Positions 55,429 to 64,000 of a stretch of 64,000 bases of DNA are shown piece by piece; position 1 is the stretch's first letter; the number at the start of each line of letters is the position of its first letter. This stretch comes from Talaromyces rugulosus (Eukaryota > Ascomycota > Eurotiomycetes > Eurotiales > Trichocomaceae). The notes under the pieces are model-generated. The model was not told the origin of the DNA, did not search any database, and was given only the letters and a program-made list of their open reading frames with translations. The translations under genes were made by a program, and so were the position numbers. The stretch is taken from NCBI RefSeq assembly GCF_013368755.1, contig NC_049563.1:4402001-4466000 (forward strand). Reading direction: 5' to 3'.

Positions 55429-56833
55429 TCATAAGCCAGGCACTTGGAAGTCTTTATGGGTCCACTTCTCAGTGAGCGACTTCTTGGCTTTCTTGGGCTG
55501 AGATACTGGTTTGCGCGACTCGAGTTTGCCCTGGACAATCAGGGTCCTGAAGCGGTCATCCAACAGGTTGCCCTCTGGCTTCAAAAGTCGTAGGGATTCT
55601 TGCAGCTCATCAGGAAGCACCACTTCGAGGGGCTTTTCAGGAGCACTAGGGAAAGTATTAGTTTTCCATATATAATCATTCCAAAGTGATCAACTTACAA
55701 GTTCTTGCCCAGAGGACGTCGGCGCAGAACAGTGTCATCGCCTTCATCAGACGAATCATTGTTAATTTGCAGTTGCTTGCGGATTTCCTCTTGCTCCTCA
55801 AGACGTTGAGCAATGTCTTTCACCAACTGCGCTTGCTCATCCTTTTGCTTCATCTTGGCTTCCCATCTCGCCTTTCTTTCGGCTTCTTTCCGCCGCTTGA
55901 TCCTGTTCCGCTGGGCCTGTGTTTTACGCTCCGGCCGCTTCTTATTCAGCCATTCTGGCTTTTCGTACTCGCTTTCAAATCCTTCCCAAGCACTTTCATC
56001 ATCCGACTTTACTTGGCCGTCGTCACCTTGCGCTTCTTCGACGAGACGTTGTCGTTCTGCCTCCTTTTCGGCTTCCTCGATCCGCTTCTTCTCGGCTTCA
56101 ACTTCTCTAGCTCCTTCTGTGACCAAAACACTATCCCATTCTTCAAAGGAAGGGTTATAGCTTGCTCCGCCTTCGGGTTTCTTAACCGCCGGTATACGCT
56201 TGCCGTTCGCAGCCAGTGATATGGGAGCCGTTTTCAATGTCACGGGGACAATCGGGGCCTTTGGCTTGGGCAAAAAGCTGAATTTGGAGTCGTCGGTATT
56301 GGAAACTTCGGGTGAGTCACCCCATGGATCATGTTGTATCTCGCCGTCCTGCTTGGCGACAGGCTTGTTGTCTTTGGCTACCTGCTTCAATCTATCCCAT
56401 TCCTTGTTGCTAACCCAGTCACTCTTCTGCTTCTTTGTCTTGGGCTCAATGATCCCATCAGTGACTTTCGAGTTCACTCGTTTGCGGCTGTCAACTGCGG
56501 GGATTGCTGATCGCTGTGCGAGGATTTCATCGGCCTTCAGAGGCTTGCGTTTCTTTCGGGATACTTTCTCTATTTCTGGGTCGCCAGTCACATCCAGGGT
56601 AAAGAGCTCTTCCGATGGTTTCTCTGCTACAACACCTCTATAAATGATGTTGGTTAGCAAATGAAAGAAGCTAGTAGTAAACATGCTGGATTGTCTTACC
56701 CTTGGATTTCTTCGTCCCGCACTACTCTGAGGCCCTCGTTGACCTCGGTAATGTCGACATTTTTGCGCCACGCCTTTTTGCCCTTCCTCGAGGGTTGCTT
56801 ATACTGCTGGGGTTGCTCAATGACTTTCGACAT
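55429..56833 (-). CDS. nop53: Ribosome biogenesis protein Nop53
   Basis: Three exons, 56700-56833, 55699-56637 and 55429-55645, introns 62 and 53 nt, 429 aa. The N-terminus (KQPSRKGKKAWRKNVDITEV) is the conserved Nop53/GLTSCR2 opening. It is followed by IQGGVVAEKPSEELF across intron 1. The middle is rich in charged coiled-coil helices (RKTQAQRNRIKRRKEAERK). The C-terminus (LPDELQESLRLLKPEGNLL, then DRFRTLIVQGKLE) is the other family block and needs the last exon. In yeast Nop53 recruits Mtr4 and the exosome to the pre-60S particle to process 7S into 5.8S rRNA. It shares a 339-bp divergent promoter with cef1. Confidence 0.9.
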
Positions 56834-57172
56834 CGTGGCGTTCGCTGCTCGTTGTGGATGGCATCTACCGCTATCTCGGTGCAAACTCACGATAATTTTT
56901 CTTTTTCTGCCAGGCGGAACGGCGGCTATCGTGGGGTTGACCTTCCCTAGCCGGGCCTAAGGCGCTTGGCTTTAGGCGCCATTCCTTTGCCGCGCGTTGT
57001 GAAATTCTGCCGTCGCCGCCTTCGTCGAACACTTCAATGCCATCCTTCGCTTTCAACGCGGATTAGCGCGACCCCCTTTCGACAGTCCATAATCTCGTGG
57101 AGCCAAGTTATTTTAATATATTCGACTAGTAATTCAGGAGGAAAACGGCTGCTTAGCTGTCGACTCGGCGCA
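56834..57172. promoter_or_regulatory. Divergent promoter of nop53 and cef1
   Basis: The 339 bp between two start codons must serve both a ribosome-assembly and a splicing factor. I found no TATA box, as is common for constitutive genes. Confidence 0.5.
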
Positions 57173-59708
<2,536 letters not shown>

Positions 59709-59830
59709 GTTAGCTTCGGAGTCTTGACGATTCCCTGTCTTTAACAGTTTAATTCCAGAATTTGACCCGATTTTGTATAGTACACATTGTGCCGATGACA
59801 CGGTGGTGGCATTCATAAAGATGCAGTCGT

Positions 59831-60901
59831 TTAGTAAATGTAGCAACGCCAATCCCGAGCCCAAGAGCATCTCTCTAATGAAGATAGAAAGTGAGCCAGC
59901 CGAGTGTAGTCCCAGATGCAAATACCAAACCAGCTTTGAAAGCGGATGCCATAGTGTTCAAGAAAGTAGGACATCGCAAGATCTTCCCTAAACTCCGGTT
60001 CTCCCACCACTGGTGGCGCGGGCTCTTTCAATTTCCAGCTAATTGAAACGCTCTTTTTTCGCATGGTTGAAAACGGCCCCTTTTGAATCTGAAACTTGGG
60101 ACAGTCCATTTGACCGAAAAATGACGTGAATGTCGCAAAGGACTCGTCCGCGCAGCCTAGAAATTGCCGAACCGTTGCTAGCACGCATTTAAAACCACAA
60201 TATTCGTAGGGGTCAAAATAGAGGTCGTCCAAAGAGTCGTCACTATCATCGCTGTCGTAGGTCGTAGCACGCGGTCCTAGTGTTGAGTCTAAATGCTTAA
60301 TTTTTGCGATATATCGATCCAAACAATCGTCCACTTTTCCCTTGATGTCCTCACAGATGGTGCAGATATTCCAGTTAATCATTAATTTCCAAAGAAGTGT
60401 CACAACTCGTATTTTTTCACCTACTGACGGAGGCCAAAAGGAAGGAGAAGAGAAACCATAGCTAGACTGATCTCCATCCACGCGTTCGTTACCCTGTATC
60501 AGATCATGGAAGTTGCGGAGAAGAGTGATCAAGCACATTTCTTGAAGAATCTCGATGCGGTATGCTGTGAGTAACACGTATCTAGGTCCCTGTGTGCCAG
60601 CTGCAAACTCTTTTGTGGTCTCACCAAGAGGTCGAGCTTTGTATTTTTCAGTCAACTCCTAGAATTTCGGTTGCGATGACGATGAGAATGATCCCAAAAT
60701 GGCAATCATACCCACCAAATGCTTGATATCAGGGGTAGAGCGCTCTAGCACAGCGTCTAGGATACGAGCAGGGTCGATTTCAAACGTTGCCTTTGCTGTC
60801 GACGATGCACAGATGAACGCGTAAGTGGATGAAAGGTCTGGAGCTTGTTGAAGAATCATAATCAACACCTCCATTGGGAGGCGAGAGTATGGGCTGACCA
60901 T
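59831..60901 (-). CDS. F-box-like protein of unknown function
   Basis: Two exons, 60716-60901 and 59831-60658, intron 57 nt (GTGGGT donor, TCTAG acceptor), 337 aa. The first 20 residues (MVSPYSRLPMEVLIMILQQA) match the start of a fungal F-box (LPxEVLxxIL). The rest has no recognised domain; it contains an acidic DSDDSDDSLDD stretch and many aromatic residues. It may be a substrate adaptor of an SCF ubiquitin ligase. The weak donor makes the junction less certain, but the frame on each side ends at once without it. It converges on cef1 with a gap of 122 bp. Confidence 0.62.
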
Positions 60902-61695
60902 TTTCTCACGGACTGCAAAGAGGGGTGAGCGAGTGTTTGAAGTTTGGGTACCGCCAGGTTTGCCTACCAGTCAGTTGCCGCACCAGCCATCGATGTTTGT
61001 AGAGTTTTGTCGAAATTGAATGGTGATAGAGGAGAACCTTGGATGCTTTCCACAGGGACTATTGAGTTAGTCAGTGTTGGATGCCGTAGAAGCAGGTGCC
61101 TTCAGCGTAATGTTCAGGAGGATGTGGCAGTTATGTTCGGTGAGCATTTTGGAAAGACCAGTGGAGCAACGAAAGGAAGAAACACAAAAAAACATTGAAA
61201 CCGTCTCCAAGGAAACCTTCACAGGAATAATTTTGACTTAATGTGCGCTCAGATCTTTCAGTTTTGTGCTCTTTGCTGAGGACAATACTTTTTAGTTGTT
61301 TCCTTGTTCCTATTTTGCACTCTGAAGGGCATGATCATGGTGTATAGCAATATATTTCTTATAAATTTTAGTCCTGGTTACAGATTCCTCTTCGGGTTTC
61401 TTGTTTTCACCATCATTCTCTCTTGCATTCTACAATCCGTCCAGGTTCAAGTTCTCTTATCCCTAAATCTATTAGATTCTCAAATTAGTATCGTAAAAAT
61501 ACAGTAACGTATGTAATTATGTAATTTACGTAAATGTGTAAATTCGAGCTTCGTTTACGACTAGTTACTCCGTAAGCTACTCATGCAACCTCCATATTAT
61601 TGGGGCGCATCTAAATCATGACTCGATGGCGCAACTGGTCAACTGACAGCCTCTGCGATACCTTCTGCACCAAGGGACACAAAGAGTGAATCAAT
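60902..61695. promoter_or_regulatory. Divergent promoter, F-box gene and second MFS gene
   Basis: It contains a 12-bp perfect palindrome at 61524-61535. Short open frames here are without features. Confidence 0.5.
61524..61535. promoter_or_regulatory. ATTTACGTAAAT palindrome with AP-1-type core
   Basis: It includes TTACGTAA, the known site type of fungal Yap1/Pap1 bZIP proteins, 161 bp before the MFS start codon. Related ACGTATGTAA and TGTAAATT stretches flank it. Confidence 0.45.
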
Positions 61696-63271
61696 ATGGA
61701 CAACATAGCACCAGCAAACATTGTCCTTGCTGAGAGAGATGGCTGCTTGGAGCGACAACCCGATGATCCTGCCCAGCCTAATCCAGAGCGTCCGTTCCTC
61801 AAACTCACGAGCGCTGCGTTTTCCTTCTTTGTCGCGGGCCTCAATGACGGCAGTCTCGGTGCTCTGTTACCGTACGTTCTACGGACCTGGGACCTGAGCA
61901 TGAACCTCGTCGTTGTCATGTAAGTATCACCATCACCACAGCCGGTCCGGGCCCCGTATATCATGGCTCAATACACTCCAGATACGCCGCAACCTTTCTA
62001 GGCTGGTTCGTTGCGGCGCTCACCAACTTCTCGCTGCGCCATTACCTCGGACTCGGCGCAATGCTCGCCCTCGGAGCAGTCCTGCAGACTGTCGCTCACG
62101 CGCTGCGGTCCTGGATGCCGCCGTTTGCCTTGTACACGGTGACTTACTTTCTGGTCAGTCTTGGACAGGCATTTAACGACACCCACGCCAACGACTTTGT
62201 CTCGTCGGTGAAGTCTGCGCATCGCTGGCTCGGCGTCATCCACGCCATGTATATGGCTGGCTGTCTTGTCGGACCGCTCGTGGCCACTGCCATCGCCACG
62301 ACTGATCCACGGTGGTATCTCTTCTACGTGGTGCCCTCCGGATTAGGGGTCATCAATCTCACGCTGATTGTGATTGCATTCCGCGACAAGATGACTGTCC
62401 GCATACGTAGACATCTTGTAGACCAGAGCGGACAGTCGTCTGTTGGCCGCGACGCCTTACTAGAGATGAAGAACACGCTCCGCCTACCTGCCGTGTGGAT
62501 CATGAGCCTGTACTTTTTCTTTTTCCTGGGAGCGGCTGTCACTGCGGGGGGTGAGGCAAACTCTTCCCTTCTTCACTGAATCATTTGCTAATTGTTAGGT
62601 TGGGTGGCCGAGTACCTGGTCAATGTGCGCCACGGCAGGCTCAGCGAAATGGGCTATATCCCTACCGGCCTATACGGAGGCGCCTTTCTCGGCCGGCTGC
62701 TTCTCGCAGAACCGACGCATCGGCTGGGCGAACGGCGAATGATTGTGTTCTATGCCGTGCTTTGTGTGTGCTTGCAATTGGTGTTTTGGCTGTGAGCCTT
62801 ATCTATCTCTAAATCCCACCAAATCTCTTGCACACTACTAACAAATGGGCAGGGTTCCAAATATCATCATTGAAGCAGTGGCCATCTCTCTGTTGGGGTT
62901 TTTTTCAGGGCCCTTCTTTGCTACAGTAAGAACTCATGACTATGTATATATGTTTGTTCTCTTCTATGTCTAACTCTAGTAGGGCATCTCTGTTGCTTCA
63001 AAACTCTTTCCGGCCGACGTCAAATCCTCTGGTATCGGTAAGTGCGGCGTGACCATTGAATAAGTACTCGCTTGTCTGTTTGTCTGTCTAATCAACGTCG
63101 GTAGCATGTGTCTTCGTTCTTGGCCAAATAGGGGGGTCTATTTTCCCCATCCTCACCGGAGTTATTGCTACTCGCGCGGGAGTCCAGGTACTGCAGCCAA
63201 TGCTCGTTGCTCTTTTCTGTGCTGCGGGGGGATCGTGGCTGCTTCTACCAAAGAGACCGGTAGATGTATGA
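61696..63271 (+). CDS. MFS transporter (Bsc6-like group)
   Basis: Six exons, 61696-61919, 61982-62550, 62599-62791, 62853-62925, 62983-63037 and 63105-63271, 426 aa. About 11-12 hydrophobic segments are seen. SAAFSFFVAGLNDGSLGALLPY is helix 1. YAATFLGWFVAALTNF, SLGQAFNDTHANDF, GCLVGPLVATAI, GLYGGAFLGRLLL and CVFVLGQIGGSIFPI follow. The NDGSLGALLP and NDTHANDF motifs recall a fungal MFS group related to yeast Bsc6 and bacterial fucose-permease-like proteins. The substrate is unknown. Intron 4 ends in a tandem TAGTAG acceptor; only the second TAG avoids an in-frame stop. Confidence 0.85.
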
Positions 63272-63480
63272 ACTATATTTTACATTTTCATTGAAGCTTT
63301 TGTGTTCTAGGAATCACTACTGGAGATATCTGCTACTTAACCATAGTTTAACCAATACCAAGGCATCGATAGAACCCTCCTATAACAACAAAGAAGTTAG
63401 GTATGATTAAGTAATGAAAATAGTAATGACAATAGAGTCTGGATTGAATATACACTAGTGTAGTCTTGTTTTACACTGTT

Positions 63481-64000
63481 CTAATCCAGAGCCGCACTCA
63501 GATGTAATTTGCGGCTCGAGCTACCAACGAAAACTTTCTTGCTCTCATCATTAACAACCCAGTTCTGACTCACAATATCCCAGTTACTGATATCTCGACG
63601 AGTGATGCTCCCACTAAATGTAGCACTTGCCCCAGGCCTGATATGGATGCGATCAAAGTCACGCAATTGGACAGGCGGGTTGTCACCTCCCAAGGCCACA
63701 TACAACTGTGGTACCTCGTCGCCAGCAATATCTCCAGTGTTGGTAATTTTGGCTGTTACTTCAAATATGATATCATATAATAAGTGATTTCCACCGGTAG
63801 CAGAACGGTCTCCCGCTGGAACTAAGGGCTGTGGAGAACCGTCACGAGCATGGTGTGGTATAAAATCAGTTCTTCCATATTCCGGGTCCATTGAAGCAGC
63901 TTTCAGTGAGCTTGTATCGTTTAGGTAAGGATATATATAGGCTGCAGGATAAGGATACTCGCTAGGAAGCGCGTATTCGTTCAGATCGCGACTGTAATTA
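63481..64000 (-). CDS. GH3 beta-glucosidase, C-terminal part (runs off window)
   Basis: The frame is open to the window edge, so only the last 172 residues are seen. They form the fibronectin type III-like domain of GH3 enzymes: YDIIFEVTAKITNTGDIAGD, EVPQLYVALGG, QLRDFDRIHIRPG, then DISNWDIVSQNWVV. Upstream, NEYALPSEYPYPAAYIYPYL is typical of the linker before this domain in large secreted fungal beta-glucosidases. The catalytic domain lies beyond position 64000. It releases glucose from cellobiose or glucosides. Confidence 0.9.
   Translation of the reverse strand, partial: NYSRDLNEYALPSEYPYPAAYIYPYLNDTSSLKAASMDPEYGRTDFIPHHARDGSPQPLVPAGDRSATGGNHLLYDIIFEVTAKITNTGDIAGDEVPQLYVALGGDNPPVQLRDFDRIHIRPGASATFSGSITRRDISNWDIVSQNWVVNDESKKVFVGSSSRKLHLSAALD

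Overview
This is nuclear DNA of a filamentous ascomycete, most likely an Eurotiomycete of the Aspergillus/Penicillium/Talaromyces type. The reasons are short (50-142 nt) GT-AG introns with CTAAC/CTGAC branch sites, a Zn2Cys6 regulator, several plant-polymer glycoside hydrolases, CT-rich leaders, and housekeeping proteins with clear filamentous-fungal architecture. Species cannot be fixed from the window. I rebuilt exon structures by eye from splice sites, reading phase and family conservation. Every spliced model given closes with a whole number of codons.

Layout. 1-9.9 kb: a GH54 alpha-L-arabinofuranosidase (abfB) in AT-rich DNA holding a tRNA-Asp-like relic, then about 6.3 kb without a gene that leads into a small Myb/SANT-like regulator (9.9-10.6 kb). 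11-17 kb: IWR1 (RNA polymerase II import) and a four-RRM Nrd1/Mrn1-type protein, both on the minus strand. 20-24 kb: cytosolic asparaginyl-tRNA synthetase converging on an Ecl1-family life-span factor. 27-32 kb: a ten-exon cytochrome P450 converging on YL1/Swc2 (SWR1 complex). 34-41 kb: a Puf protein with RRM (Jsn1/Puf1 type) converging on a GH78 alpha-L-rhamnosidase. 42-47 kb: a Zn2Cys6 regulator divergent from an MFS drug-type transporter, with an 18-bp perfect palindrome between them. 47-60 kb: a dense housekeeping block of METTL4-like MT-A70 methyltransferase, ubiquitin C-terminal hydrolase, DcpS scavenger decapping enzyme, APH-like kinase, RNase H2 subunit C, Rex4 exonuclease, Nop53 and Cef1/Cdc5. 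60-64 kb: an F-box-like protein divergent from a second MFS transporter, and the 3' end of a GH3 beta-glucosidase running off the window.

The genes do not form one obvious secondary-metabolite cluster. Two themes stand out. Ten of the twenty-one genes act on RNA metabolism (Iwr1, Nrd1, AsnRS, Puf, METTL4, DcpS, RNase H2C, Rex4, Nop53, Cef1). Three are secreted plant-cell-wall or glycoside hydrolases (GH54, GH78, GH3). The best candidates for something new are regulatory: the TF/MFS divergent pair with its palindrome, a TTACGTAA palindrome before the second MFS gene, duplicated CRE-like sites before the P450 and before the rhamnosidase, and the very long control region of the small Myb-like gene. 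I found no CRISPR array, intact transposon, rRNA gene or intact tRNA.
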